Part shown: positions 53,248-62,132 of the stretch, one piece after another
Layout of the letters: every line of letters starts with the position of its first letter
How positions within the stretch are numbered: position 1 is the stretch's first letter
Assembly: GCF_036662795.1 (NCBI RefSeq)
Contig: NZ_JBAFWZ010000001.1
Span: 186,001-250,000, forward strand
Source of the DNA: Lysinibacillus_B sp036662795
Lineage (GTDB): Bacteria; Bacillota; Bacilli; Bacillales_A; Planococcaceae
Reading direction: 5' to 3'
Length of the DNA stretch: 64,000 nucleotides
Translations under genes and position numbers: made by a program
The notes under the pieces: generated by a model
The model's input: only the letters and a program-made list of their open reading frames with translations
What the model was told of the DNA's origin: nothing
The model's database searches: none

Positions 53248-54936
53248 ATGTTTAATTTCACATCAATTCGCAAAAAAATCTTGTTTAGTTTTAGCATCGT
53301 TGTATTCATTATGATCTTAAATAGTAGCTATAACATTTATACGACGAACAAAAATAATACACTTACAGATGAAATGGTCAACGAACAAATTAACCTGTTA
53401 ATTACAGATTATGAACTATCAAATTCAATTGCTCTTCGAATTGCAGCTGTACGTGGCTATGTACTTTCAGGTGAGCAAAGATATAAAGATATTTATATGG
53501 AAAATGTTGAACGTGCATTAGAGAACGAAAAAATTCTGTTATCATTAACAAAATCTGAGGAGTTCGAGCATTATGCTTCAATGGCAAAGGAATGGAATAG
53601 CTTTATCAAAAAAGAAGTATTTGATGTATATGATGCAGGTAATGCCGAGCTAGCGGTAAAAAACCTTACTACTATGAATGAAACGGCAACTGAAATACGT
53701 GAAGGGTACGAAAGCTTAGCTGCAAATCGTAAAGCCTTTATTACAGAAACAGGGAACGATTTGCTAGAACAGGGAAAACTGTCTCTCATTCTCGGGTCTA
53801 TAGTTGGCATTGCTATTGTAGTATTAGCCATTATAATTGCGATAGCTAGCGCACGCTCCATTTCTAATCCTATTAGAATCGTTACGAATAGAATGCAGCA
53901 AATTGCAGCTGGGGATTTAAGCGGGAAAGCTATCGAATCTTCTGCAAAGGACGAAACAGGGCAATTAACAGCTGCTACTAATGAAATGGTAGAGCAAATG
54001 AATGATCTATTAAAGCATATTCAAGCCATAGCTGAGGATATCGCCTCTCATAGTGAAGAATTAACGCAATCCTCCCATGAAGTCAGTACGGGTGCAGAGC
54101 AAGTAGCGTATACGATGACAGAAATTGCAAATGGCTCTGAAATTCAAGCAAATAATGCAAGTACAGTAGCGTCAACAATGAATGATTTTACTACACAAGT
54201 AACGGATGTTAATAACCGTAGTATTGAAGTCACACAATTCTCTACAAACGTATTACAATTATCGCATGAAGGTCGAGAGCTCATGTCATCTTCTACACAG
54301 CAAATGGCTACAATTAACACAATTGTTAAAGATGCCGTTGTAAAAGTAGAAACATTATCTAATCAAACCCAAGAAATTTCTAAGCTTGTTTCTGTTATAC
54401 ATGACATTGCTGACCAAACAAATTTACTAGCATTAAACGCTGCAATTGAGGCCGCTCGAGCAGGTGAGCATGGAAAAGGCTTCGCTGTCGTTGCGGACGA
54501 AGTAAGAAAATTAGCCGAAGGAGTATCCCACTCTGTAGTTGATATTACGAATATCGTGAATTTAATTCAACAGGATTCAAGAATGGTAACAGCATCGCTA
54601 GAGATGGGTTATTCGGAAGTAGAGAAGGGTTCAAAACAAATTTCATCTACGAACGAGACGTTTTCAAATATTTCAAGATCAATTGATGCCATGTCTGAGC
54701 ATATTTCGGATATGTCAGAAAAGCTAGAAGTTGTAGTACAAAACACTGCTACGATTAATAAATCTGTAGATGAAATTGCCGCGGTTTCGGAGCAATCAGC
54801 AGCTGGTGTACAACAAACGACCGCAACAGTAGAAGAAGCAGTAAGTTCGATGGAAGAAATTACAACAAGTGCCTCTAATCTATCTCAAATGGCAGATAGC
54901 CTACAAGAACGAGTAAATAAATTTAACTTAGTATAG
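53248..54936 (+). CDS. Methyl-accepting chemotaxis protein
   Basis: 562 residues. Transmembrane helices at about 11-30 and 176-200 enclose a helical-bundle sensor domain of about 145 residues. A HAMP domain (about 200-255) and a long signalling coiled coil follow, with the hairpin tip D-Q-T-N-L-L-A-L-N-A-A-I-E-A-A-R-A-G-E-H-G-K-G-F-A-V-V-A-D-E-V-R-K-L-A-E. It signals through CheW/CheA to the flagella. No C-terminal CheR-tether pentapeptide. ATG with AAAGGGGAG. Single gene; ligand unknown. Confidence 0.96.
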   Translation: MFNFTSIRKKILFSFSIVVFIMILNSSYNIYTTNKNNTLTDEMVNEQINLLITDYELSNSIALRIAAVRGYVLSGEQRYKDIYMENVERALENEKILLSLTKSEEFEHYASMAKEWNSFIKKEVFDVYDAGNAELAVKNLTTMNETATEIREGYESLAANRKAFITETGNDLLEQGKLSLILGSIVGIAIVVLAIIIAIASARSISNPIRIVTNRMQQIAAGDLSGKAIESSAKDETGQLTAATNEMVEQMNDLLKHIQAIAEDIASHSEELTQSSHEVSTGAEQVAYTMTEIANGSEIQANNASTVASTMNDFTTQVTDVNNRSIEVTQFSTNVLQLSHEGRELMSSSTQQMATINTIVKDAVVKVETLSNQTQEISKLVSVIHDIADQTNLLALNAAIEAARAGEHGKGFAVVADEVRKLAEGVSHSVVDITNIVNLIQQDSRMVTASLEMGYSEVEKGSKQISSTNETFSNISRSIDAMSEHISDMSEKLEVVVQNTATINKSVDEIAAVSEQSAAGVQQTTATVEEAVSSMEEITTSASNLSQMADSLQERVNKFNLV

Positions 54937-54943
54937 TGCATGA

Positions 54944-54979
54944 GGGCTATTACGGTTCAGTATCGTAATAGCCCTTTTT
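54944..54979 (+). terminator. Terminator of the chemoreceptor gene
   Basis: GGGCTATTACG and CGTAATAGCCC form a perfect 11-bp stem with T5. Confidence 0.95.
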
Positions 54980-55051
54980 ATTATCTATATTTTGGAACTA
55001 ATTCCTTATCGTTTCGTTTTATATGTGAGTGGAATTTTAAAGGAGGTTATT

Positions 55052-55774
55052 ATGGAAGCTGATGTTACGATAATGCTTGCTTTTGGTGCGGGGCTCTTAA
55101 CATTTCTATCCCCATGTGTATTTCCACTGTATCCTGTATTTCTGTCATACATAACAGGTATTAGTATTAACGAATTACAGAGTGGCGAAATACGAGGAAA
55201 GTGGAAACAGGTTCTACATACGATTTCTTTTTTACTAGGTTTTTCAATTATATATTTAATCTTAGGGTTTGCTACTTCAGAAAGTGCCCAATACTTGAAA
55301 GTTTGGTATTTCGAGTATGGTGATTTAGTTCGCCAAATCGGTGCCATTCTAATGATTTTATTTGGTTTAGTAACAATAGGTCTGTTACAGCCTAAGTTTT
55401 TAATGAAGGAACGAAAACTAAACATTCAAAATCGACCTGCAGGCTACTTTGGCTCTATGCTCATTGGCTTAGCCTTTGCAGTGGGCTGGACCCCTTGTAC
55501 TGGACCTATTTTGACTGCAACGCTAGGGCTAGTTGCTACCAATCCTTCACAAGGCCTATGGTATATGGCCGCTTACATTTTAGGCTTTAGTATTCCGTTT
55601 TTACTAATGGCATTTTTTGTTACAAAATTCTCTTGGTTAAAAAAATACAGTGCAACAATCATGAAGGTAGGAGGTGGAATTATGATTGTTATGGGACTTA
55701 TCTTATTTTTTGATAAGTTTTCAATTATTAATTCGTTATTCCAGCCTTTTTTTGGCGACTTCCAAGGGTTTTAA
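55052..55774 (+). CDS. ccdA: CcdA family cytochrome c biogenesis / thiol-disulfide membrane protein
   Basis: 240 residues from ATG 55052 (AAAGGAGG seven bases upstream; a longer in-frame start at 54992 lacks a site). Six to seven membrane helices. The CcdA motifs L-S-P-C-V-F-P-L and W-T-P-C-T-G-P-I-L give the two intramembrane cysteines that carry electrons from thioredoxin to extracytoplasmic partners such as ResA or StoA. Single gene, with a terminator after it. Confidence 0.92.
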   Translation: MEADVTIMLAFGAGLLTFLSPCVFPLYPVFLSYITGISINELQSGEIRGKWKQVLHTISFLLGFSIIYLILGFATSESAQYLKVWYFEYGDLVRQIGAILMILFGLVTIGLLQPKFLMKERKLNIQNRPAGYFGSMLIGLAFAVGWTPCTGPILTATLGLVATNPSQGLWYMAAYILGFSIPFLLMAFFVTKFSWLKKYSATIMKVGGGIMIVMGLILFFDKFSIINSLFQPFFGDFQGF

Positions 55775-55801
55775 ATTGCCTTCCATTTAATTTTTTTTTT
55801 T

Positions 55802-55837
55802 GGAGTTGGACCTATTAACCGGTTCAGCTCCTTTTTT
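55802..55837 (+). terminator. Terminator of ccdA
   Basis: GGAGTTGGACC and GGTTCAGCTCC form a stem with G-U pairs, followed by T6. Confidence 0.82.
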
Positions 55838-55934
55838 CGATAATCACACTAATTTATCAAAATATTTACATTTAATAATAGACATGCTTTATAATTTTCA
55901 TAAATAGAATGTAATATAAAGGGAGTGAGAACAC

Positions 55935-56486
55935 TTGGAAATTTTCATTTATTTACTCGTTAGCTATTTAATCGGAAACTTTATGACAGCCTCCTTTGTT
56001 GGAAAACTATATGGTGTTTCGCTTCAAGATGAAAATAGCGGGAATTTAGGAGCACGAAATGCTGGCCGCACATTAGGCAAGCTTGCATTTATGTTGACAT
56101 TACTAGGAGATGCATTCAAGGGAGCGTTAGTAGTTATCATAGGAAATTCACTAGATTTCTCATCGTTTCTCATTACTTTAGGTATATTATTTGTTATTTT
56201 AGGACATTTATATCCATTTTGGCTGCGGTTTAAAGGCGGAATGGGGATTGCTACGATGATTGGCTCTTTTTTAGCTTTTTCTCCAACGTTCATGCTTGCT
56301 ATGATTGCAGGAACTGCGCTGTTTCTTATTTTTACTAGAAGCTTAACGCTTAGTATGATAGGTGGTTTCATGGCCTATAGTTTTGCTATTTTATTTAGTG
56401 GCAATTTTCACTGGAGCCTGTTGATTGGCGTGTTAGTTTTATTAACTTATGAGCATCGTGATAATCTGATGAAAAGAGTGAGATAA
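55935..56486 (+). CDS. plsY: PlsY-family glycerol-3-phosphate acyltransferase (divergent)
   Basis: 183 residues, TTG start with AAGGGAGTGAGAAC. Five or so membrane helices. PlsY transfers an acyl group from acyl-phosphate to glycerol 3-phosphate. Motif 1 reads S-G-N-L-G-A-R-N-A-G-R where canonical PlsY has SGN(I/P)GATN, and the glycine loop reads K-G-G-M-G where KGGKG is usual. So this is probably a paralogue with altered specificity rather than the housekeeping enzyme. First gene of a six-gene run; the next gene begins two bases after its stop. Confidence 0.85.
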   Translation: MEIFIYLLVSYLIGNFMTASFVGKLYGVSLQDENSGNLGARNAGRTLGKLAFMLTLLGDAFKGALVVIIGNSLDFSSFLITLGILFVILGHLYPFWLRFKGGMGIATMIGSFLAFSPTFMLAMIAGTALFLIFTRSLTLSMIGGFMAYSFAILFSGNFHWSLLIGVLVLLTYEHRDNLMKRVR

Positions 56487-56487
56487 T

Positions 56488-58038
56488 ATGTATTGGTGTA
56501 AAATTGCTACAACCGATCATGAATTTAATGAGATTGCTGCACTTACTTACGAAACTTTCGTAGAGGAAATACCTCAGCATAAACCAAATAAGGAAAAACG
56601 ACTGGTCGACCGATTCCATCATGAAAATACATATGTTGTCGTATATAAACATAGTGAGCTTGTAGGAATGGTTACTTTTCGAGATCAACGACCATTTTCA
56701 TTAGATGAAAAAATTGGAGAAATAGAACAGTTTATATCGCCTGAGCAATGTGAAAAACTTTGTGAATTGCGATTACTAGCTGTAAAAAAAGAGCACCGAA
56801 ACGGGCGAGTCTTGATGCGGTTAATGAAGGCGCTCTATGCTTATTTTTTTCATGAAAACTATTCAGCCTGTGTGATTTCCGGTACAACAAGGCAGGAAAA
56901 GCTATATAAACAAATTGGTTTTACACAATTTGCAACAGCCTTTGGGACCGAAGAGGCAAAATACTTGCCAATGGTCTTAACGAAGGAGAAAATTCATTCC
57001 TTCAAAAAGCGACTTCTGGATGAGCGTTATACGTTTTATCCTGGACCCGTTTTACAGCAAGGACCACTTGGATTGACGAATTTATCTCATCGTTCACCCG
57101 AATTCAGTGATTTATACGATACAATGATTCATCAGCTTTTACTGTTGAGTGGAGCAAGGAATGTCACAACCCTCGTCGGATCAGGTACATTAGCAAATGA
57201 AGCTATGCTTGGTCAGTTAAAGTCTGATTTTAATAATGACGTAGGTATAATTATTTCGAACGGTGAGTTTGGCGAACGTTTAGCTTCTCAAGCACAAGCA
57301 TGGCAGCTGCAATTTCAAAAGATTTCATACGCTTGGGGTGAGCCATTCCAACTTAAAAACATAAAGAGCCTTTTAGAAGACGGTCAATATAAATGGTTGC
57401 TATTCGTACATGGAGAAACATCTACTGGTACGATAAATCCGATAAATGAATTAGCAAAATATTGTAGAGAAAACTATGTAAAACTTTGCGCCGATTGTAT
57501 TAGCTCATTTGGCTCTAAGCCTTTTTCTATGGATGAACTCTATTTAGCAACAGCTGTCAGTGGCAAAGCAATAGGAGCATTAAGCGGATTATCTTTCGTT
57601 TTTTCCAATGAAACGTTCCTTTATAGTAATGCACCGCGCTATTTAAATTTACCTTATTACAATAAAGGTGAAATTCCTTTTACAATACCTGCTTATTTAG
57701 TGCAAAATGTGGCACGAGCACTTCTAGCTTACCCACAGCGCTATCAAGAGCTAGAAAATCGAATGAATCAACTATTATCGTCAGATTTATTCCATCGGCA
57801 CGGTATTAAGACGAGCCATTACCCGATGATTGCAACACTTCAGTGTAATCCGAAGTTTAGTAGGGATGCTAAGCTTAATGGATTGTTTCTCCATGATGAA
57901 AGCAATTATTTAAAAAGGAACATGTATACACAAATTAGCGTTATTGGACCTGATTTTACGGAAGCCTTTAAAAAGCTTCAGCAATACTACGATCAATATT
58001 TAAAAGTACTACAAAAATCTGAACAGTACTTAGGATAA
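56488..58038 (+). CDS. Fusion of GNAT acyltransferase and class V PLP aminotransferase
   Basis: 516 residues. The N-terminal 165 residues form a GNAT-like domain (E-L-R-L-L-A-V-K-K-E-H-R-N-G-R-V-L then Y-K-Q-I-G-F). Residues 175-505 form a class V aminotransferase of the alanine-glyoxylate/PhnW type: F-Y-P-G-P-V, G-S-G-T-L-A-N-E-A, S-N-G-E-F-G-E-R, H-G-E-T-S-T-G. D336 pairs with the PLP ring nitrogen, and K360 (A-V-S-G-K-A-I-G) is the Schiff-base lysine. All PLP-binding residues are intact. Placed between plsY and a patatin gene, it could make or acylate an amino compound for a lipid; this is inference. Confidence 0.85.
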   Translation: MYWCKIATTDHEFNEIAALTYETFVEEIPQHKPNKEKRLVDRFHHENTYVVVYKHSELVGMVTFRDQRPFSLDEKIGEIEQFISPEQCEKLCELRLLAVKKEHRNGRVLMRLMKALYAYFFHENYSACVISGTTRQEKLYKQIGFTQFATAFGTEEAKYLPMVLTKEKIHSFKKRLLDERYTFYPGPVLQQGPLGLTNLSHRSPEFSDLYDTMIHQLLLLSGARNVTTLVGSGTLANEAMLGQLKSDFNNDVGIIISNGEFGERLASQAQAWQLQFQKISYAWGEPFQLKNIKSLLEDGQYKWLLFVHGETSTGTINPINELAKYCRENYVKLCADCISSFGSKPFSMDELYLATAVSGKAIGALSGLSFVFSNETFLYSNAPRYLNLPYYNKGEIPFTIPAYLVQNVARALLAYPQRYQELENRMNQLLSSDLFHRHGIKTSHYPMIATLQCNPKFSRDAKLNGLFLHDESNYLKRNMYTQISVIGPDFTEAFKKLQQYYDQYLKVLQKSEQYLG

Positions 58039-58055
58039 TTTAGTAAGGGTGATCA

Positions 58056-58904
58056 ATGATGAAGGATACAAGTTTAATATTAGAAGGTGGAACATTCCGA
58101 ACCCTATTTACAGCAGGTGTGCTCGATGCGTTTATCGATGAAAAAATAACTATGCCGTATGTAGTTGCAATATCTGCAGGGGCCATTAATGCTTGCTCTT
58201 ACATTTCCGAGCAAAAGGAACGTACACTGCGTGTTATTAGAAATTACCGTCATGATAAGCGATATATGGGCATCGGCAATTTCCTAAAGGAAAAAAGCTA
58301 TTTCGGATTAGATTTTGCCTATAATGTTCTACCAAATAAGCTAGAGATCTTTGATTGGGACAAATATCAGGCTTATAATGGTAAGATTGAATTTGGTGTT
58401 ACAAATGCAGTTACTGGGGATGTAGAATACCTAGATGCCCTTCATATGGATAAGGAATGTATGCTGCTTCGGGCAACTTGTGCAATACCGATCTTATTTC
58501 CAGAAATAAAGATTAATGACACTCCGTATTACGACGGGGGTTTAGCAGACCCCATTCCAGTGCAAAGGGCGGAGCAAAGCGGTTTTGAAAAGCATGTCTT
58601 TATTCTTACACGTCCTCAAGGATATCGTAAAAAAATGGACCGAAAAAGCAAATGGGTAATGAAGCTATTATCTCGTAAATATCCAGCACTTTCTAATCTT
58701 ATGGCAACTCGTGTAGAGCGTTATAATAGAACACTCTCTTATGTTGAGGGGCTAGAAAAAGAGGGACGTGCATTTATATTCCGACCAGATTATTCTCTTA
58801 ATAGCTTTGAAAAGAATATCGGCAGAATGAATGAAACATACCAAATGGGCTATGACCAAACAATGAAGCAATTAGATGCTTTTACGAAGTTTATTCAAAC
58901 ATAG
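58056..58904 (+). CDS. Patatin-like phospholipase
   Basis: 282 residues. The oxyanion motif reads E-G-G-T-F-R, the nucleophile elbow A-I-S-A-G-A-I-N (A-x-S-x-G in place of G-x-S-x-G), and the catalytic aspartate is in Y-D-G-G-L-A-D-P-I-P. It resembles the YjjU/RssA group. It hydrolyses acyl ester bonds of lipids; specificity unknown. No signal peptide, so it acts at the cytoplasmic side of the membrane. Starts 17 bases after the fusion gene. Confidence 0.92.
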   Translation: MMKDTSLILEGGTFRTLFTAGVLDAFIDEKITMPYVVAISAGAINACSYISEQKERTLRVIRNYRHDKRYMGIGNFLKEKSYFGLDFAYNVLPNKLEIFDWDKYQAYNGKIEFGVTNAVTGDVEYLDALHMDKECMLLRATCAIPILFPEIKINDTPYYDGGLADPIPVQRAEQSGFEKHVFILTRPQGYRKKMDRKSKWVMKLLSRKYPALSNLMATRVERYNRTLSYVEGLEKEGRAFIFRPDYSLNSFEKNIGRMNETYQMGYDQTMKQLDAFTKFIQT

Positions 58905-58953
58905 AAGGGAACACTGTATCGAAAGCAAAGCTCAAAAAGAAAAGATGGTGAAC

Positions 58954-59676
58954 ATGAGGCAAAAACCGATTTATGTAGAAATTGAAATGAACAGCCATAT
59001 AGATACATTATGGCGCTATACGCAGCAGCCTGAACTTCATGAACAATGGGATTTACGCTTTTCCTCAATTACTTACAACGAAAAACTTCCTCATGATGAA
59101 GCACAAACGTTTACATATACGACAGAAATAATGCCAGGAATTTCTGTAAGTGGCTGGGGCGTAAGTAAAGGAACACACGAAAAGTCTAACGGTGTCAGAA
59201 CATCTTCTCTCCATTTTGGTACAGAGCAACGACTATCACCAATAGCGGAAGGAAAGGGATATTGGCAATATATTCCGAATAGAAAAGCTGTAACCTTTTT
59301 AACACAGTATGATTATCAGGTACGATTCGGTTTTTTAGGAAAAGCCTTTGACATACTATTTCGTCCATTAATGGGCTGGGCGACCTCGTTAAGCTTTGAT
59401 GTACTAAAGCGATGGATAGAGGATGGAGAACGACCAGCCACACAATACCGCCGATTTTTTTCGTTTTATTCTATATGCTTTTTATTTTTCTTTATTTGGT
59501 TGTATCAGGGGCTTGTACCAAAAATTTTATATATTCATCCACTTGAAATTCAACTATTGATGCAATTAACTGGGAAAACGGAAAATATAGCCGAACTGGC
59601 AGTTTACGGAATTGGAGCCGCTGAAATCGCTTATGCCATTTTATGGTTAACTCCTGTTAAAAAAAACTATTATTAG
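58954..59676 (+). CDS. SRPBCC-DoxX-like protein, reading frame interrupted at an A8 tract
   Basis: In-frame product of about 240 residues: an SRPBCC/START-like domain (about 1-150) followed by membrane helices of a DoxX-like domain, cut off at TAG 59674-59676. The run of eight A at 59659-59666 reads A_AAA_AAC in the zero frame, a classical -1 slippery heptamer. A -1 shift there continues for about 67 further residues (K-K-L-L-L-G-L-Q-I-I-L-F-P-V, then more hydrophobic helices) to TGA 59865-59867, which overlaps the next ATG as ATGA. The shifted reading is clearly the missing C-terminus. ATG 58954 (site GATGGTG) or 58945 may be the start. Confidence 0.72.
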   Translation: MRQKPIYVEIEMNSHIDTLWRYTQQPELHEQWDLRFSSITYNEKLPHDEAQTFTYTTEIMPGISVSGWGVSKGTHEKSNGVRTSSLHFGTEQRLSPIAEGKGYWQYIPNRKAVTFLTQYDYQVRFGFLGKAFDILFRPLMGWATSLSFDVLKRWIEDGERPATQYRRFFSFYSICFLFFFIWLYQGLVPKILYIHPLEIQLLMQLTGKTENIAELAVYGIGAAEIAYAILWLTPVKKNYY

Positions 59677-59867
59677 GATTACAAATTATACTATTTCCCG
59701 TTCTTACTATTGCTACTGTATTTGCAGACGCCTCTACAAGTACAGGACCGTTTAATGTTATTTCATTGAACATGTCTCTATGGGTTTTATCTATTATTGG
59801 TTTCTTACTTTGTACTAATTTACCTACCGCAAAAAGCTGTAACCGTAAAAGGGGGAGAAAAAGATGA
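59659..59867 (+). other. -1 frame extension completing the DoxX-like domain
   Basis: From the A8 tract the -1 frame stays open to 59867. It encodes two further hydrophobic helices and a basic tail (C-N-R-K-R-G-R-K-R), and ends with a four-base stop/start overlap with the DUF4166 gene. Possible explanations are a frameshift mutation, a base-call error in a homopolymer, or programmed frameshifting. Confidence 0.75.
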
Positions 59868-60457
59868 ACATTTATTCAACACTTTTAGGAGAAAATTTTT
59901 CTAGGCTACACCCTAAGCTACAACAACGTTATATGCTATCATTTGACAAGCCATTTGAGGCAAGTGGGACAATGCGAGCAATAAAGTCAGGAACGAAACT
60001 ACTCTTTCCCTTTTATAAACTGGTGACGAAAACGAATTTTTTATTTCCAGAATTCGGACGGGATATCCCGTTTCAAATTAAAAATACAGCTTATTATAAT
60101 TCAGCAGGGGAAAGAGCTTTTCATTTTCCTCATATTACTCGTTACTTTAATGCAAAAATGACCATCGATCAGGATAAGAAAATCGTCAAAGACTATTTAG
60201 GGGATCCTTCATTTTTTTATTCTGATTTACGTTTTGATGTAACAAAAAACGGGCATTTACTAGTTCGTTCTGGAAAGCAAAAGCTAGTTTTCGGATCCTT
60301 GGAGCTACCGTTTCCACAAAAATTAGAGGGAAGAGTGATAGTGGAAGAAGGCTATGATGACAGAAGAGAAGTATTTACAATTCATGTATCGATTTACAAT
60401 GACATTTTAGGGAGGATTATGATGTATGCTGGAGAATTTACTGAAGGTACTTCGTAG
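59864..60457 (+). CDS. DUF4166 domain protein
   Basis: 197 residues. The opening L-G-E-N-F-S-R-L-H-P-K-L-Q-Q-R-Y and later L-E-G-R-V-I-V-E-E are typical of DUF4166, a soluble family usually found next to SRPBCC/DoxX and YndJ-like genes (as in the Bacillus yndG-yndH-yndJ region). ATG in an ATGA overlap with the shifted frame upstream; GGGGGAG is the ribosome site. Function unknown. Confidence 0.82.
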   Translation: MNIYSTLLGENFSRLHPKLQQRYMLSFDKPFEASGTMRAIKSGTKLLFPFYKLVTKTNFLFPEFGRDIPFQIKNTAYYNSAGERAFHFPHITRYFNAKMTIDQDKKIVKDYLGDPSFFYSDLRFDVTKNGHLLVRSGKQKLVFGSLELPFPQKLEGRVIVEEGYDDRREVFTIHVSIYNDILGRIMMYAGEFTEGTS

Positions 60458-61988
60458 TCCTCTCATTCTACTCGGTCTTGTATTATTTATTATTTCACTA
60501 TTTTTTGGTACTCAACCCTCCTATTTATACTATTTAACCGTTGCTCAGCTAATTTATACTCCCATCATGGTGGAGCATATTGTGAAATTACATAACTGGG
60601 AGAAGCTAATCATTGCCACGGGGATGCTTTCAGTTTCTATACTGACTGTTGAAGTAACACCTGAATTAGCGAATATTGCAGCAGGAATGTATGTATTAGC
60701 AACGTTTGTCATTGCCAAAAAGGGAATAGAACGATTTTTACACAGAGGCTTTACGAATAAGGCTGAAATTGTTATAGATATTGGTGTTATATACATTGCT
60801 ATTGGTGGGCTTTGGTTTTTGGCCTATATAGCTGGAATCGATACAGGCTTTCCACCCATTATTAATTGGTTAACCTCTATTCATTTTCATTATTCAGCAT
60901 TTCTACTTTGTATTTCTCTCGGATTAATCGGTCGTTTAACCCAAGGAAGGCTCTACAATTTTATCGCTGTTATATTTGTAACTGGACCGATGCTTGTTGC
61001 GTTAGGCATTACATTCTCGAGAATCCTCGAAATCGTTTCTGTGATTCTTTATATACTTGCTATTTATGCATTATTTTTTATGCTATTTCGTATTAGAATG
61101 CCATTTCTGCAAGCGCTTAGTATCCGATTAACAATTGCTTCATTATGTTTTACGATTTTGTGGTCTCTATTATATGCTTACGGAAATTTAACAGAAAAAA
61201 CGATTGTTACGATTCCAGATATGCTTCATTTTCATGGATTCTATAATTGTGTTATTTTCGGCCTTTTCACTATTGTTGGATGGTCTATTAAAGTTCCGGA
61301 AACAAAACAGCCGCCCTATTCTTTCCCAGTAAGTGGGATTCGTGGGAAACTAAATGAAGTAGGGGAGGGCTTTCCTGGATTAGTAGATAGCTTAGCAGAT
61401 TTTGTGGATTGTTCGACACTTCCGAGGAGTATTACGCATTTTTATGAGCATACAAACCAGTATCGCTTATTTGCCTCAGTTACTTGGAAGCCTTGGTTTA
61501 AACCATTTGCATTTATCTATCAAGGAATTAGTAAAAAGATAGGTCAATTAAATTTACCGTATTCTTCTCATAGAGTGGAGATGACTGGCACGATTCATTC
61601 TGTAGATAATTCATTAGATGGTCGAGAAAAACCTCGCGTTTGGAAGCGACAGATTGAGGATGAGACTGTATTTGTAGCCATTTACTCGAAGCATACATCT
61701 AACGATAAAACGTATATGAATATCGCTTTACCATTACCTTTTTCTACAATGGTCGGTATATTAGAGCTCTCTGAACAGCACGGAGAACTACATATAAAGA
61801 GCAACGGGACCGGGGATAGTGGTACCTACTTAGCAATAGGCAATTATGTAATGAAGCTACCTCTTCACGAATATTTTATCATTACTGAAGAAGCAGGCGA
61901 TTTAATAGCAACACATATTATGACTATATTCGGTTTACATTTTTTACATATCGACTATAAAATCGTATTGAAATTGCAGAAAGAATAG
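60426..61988 (+). CDS. YndJ-like multi-pass membrane protein
   Basis: 520 residues, ATG 60426 with GGAGG ten bases upstream, overlapping the DUF4166 gene by 32 bases. About nine membrane helices in residues 10-290 are followed by a soluble C-terminal domain of about 220 residues resembling DUF4166 in its beta-rich pattern (F-S-T-M-V-G-I-L-E-L). It matches the YndJ-like family in layout and gene context. Function unknown; a lipid-handling role is only suggested by the neighbours. Confidence 0.75.
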   Translation: MLENLLKVLRSPLILLGLVLFIISLFFGTQPSYLYYLTVAQLIYTPIMVEHIVKLHNWEKLIIATGMLSVSILTVEVTPELANIAAGMYVLATFVIAKKGIERFLHRGFTNKAEIVIDIGVIYIAIGGLWFLAYIAGIDTGFPPIINWLTSIHFHYSAFLLCISLGLIGRLTQGRLYNFIAVIFVTGPMLVALGITFSRILEIVSVILYILAIYALFFMLFRIRMPFLQALSIRLTIASLCFTILWSLLYAYGNLTEKTIVTIPDMLHFHGFYNCVIFGLFTIVGWSIKVPETKQPPYSFPVSGIRGKLNEVGEGFPGLVDSLADFVDCSTLPRSITHFYEHTNQYRLFASVTWKPWFKPFAFIYQGISKKIGQLNLPYSSHRVEMTGTIHSVDNSLDGREKPRVWKRQIEDETVFVAIYSKHTSNDKTYMNIALPLPFSTMVGILELSEQHGELHIKSNGTGDSGTYLAIGNYVMKLPLHEYFIITEEAGDLIATHIMTIFGLHFLHIDYKIVLKLQKE

Positions 61989-62044
61989 CAGGAACTAGAA
62001 TGAAATTAATAGAGTTGGTCAAGTTAAACGAGTGCAATTTGGAT

Positions 62045-62090
62045 GAAGTCGGCTGCTATTGACTTCGGAGCAAACCGAAATCAGCCCGGG
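62045..62090 (+). repeat. Nested-hairpin intergenic element
   Basis: Outer stem GGCTG (62051-62055) with CAGCC (62082-62086), inner hairpin TTCGG (62064-62068) with CCGAA (62075-62079), and an alternative GAAGTC/GACTTC pairing. It is more GC-rich than its surroundings. Copy number elsewhere is unknown. Confidence 0.4.
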
Positions 62091-62132
62091 ATAGAAAAGA
62101 TTGAATAATAGTTATTAGAATGTGGGGGAAAT

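Noticed and set aside
54992..55051. Upstream start extending ccdA by 20 residues
   Set aside because: There is no ribosome site before it, and AAAGGAGG precedes ATG 55052.
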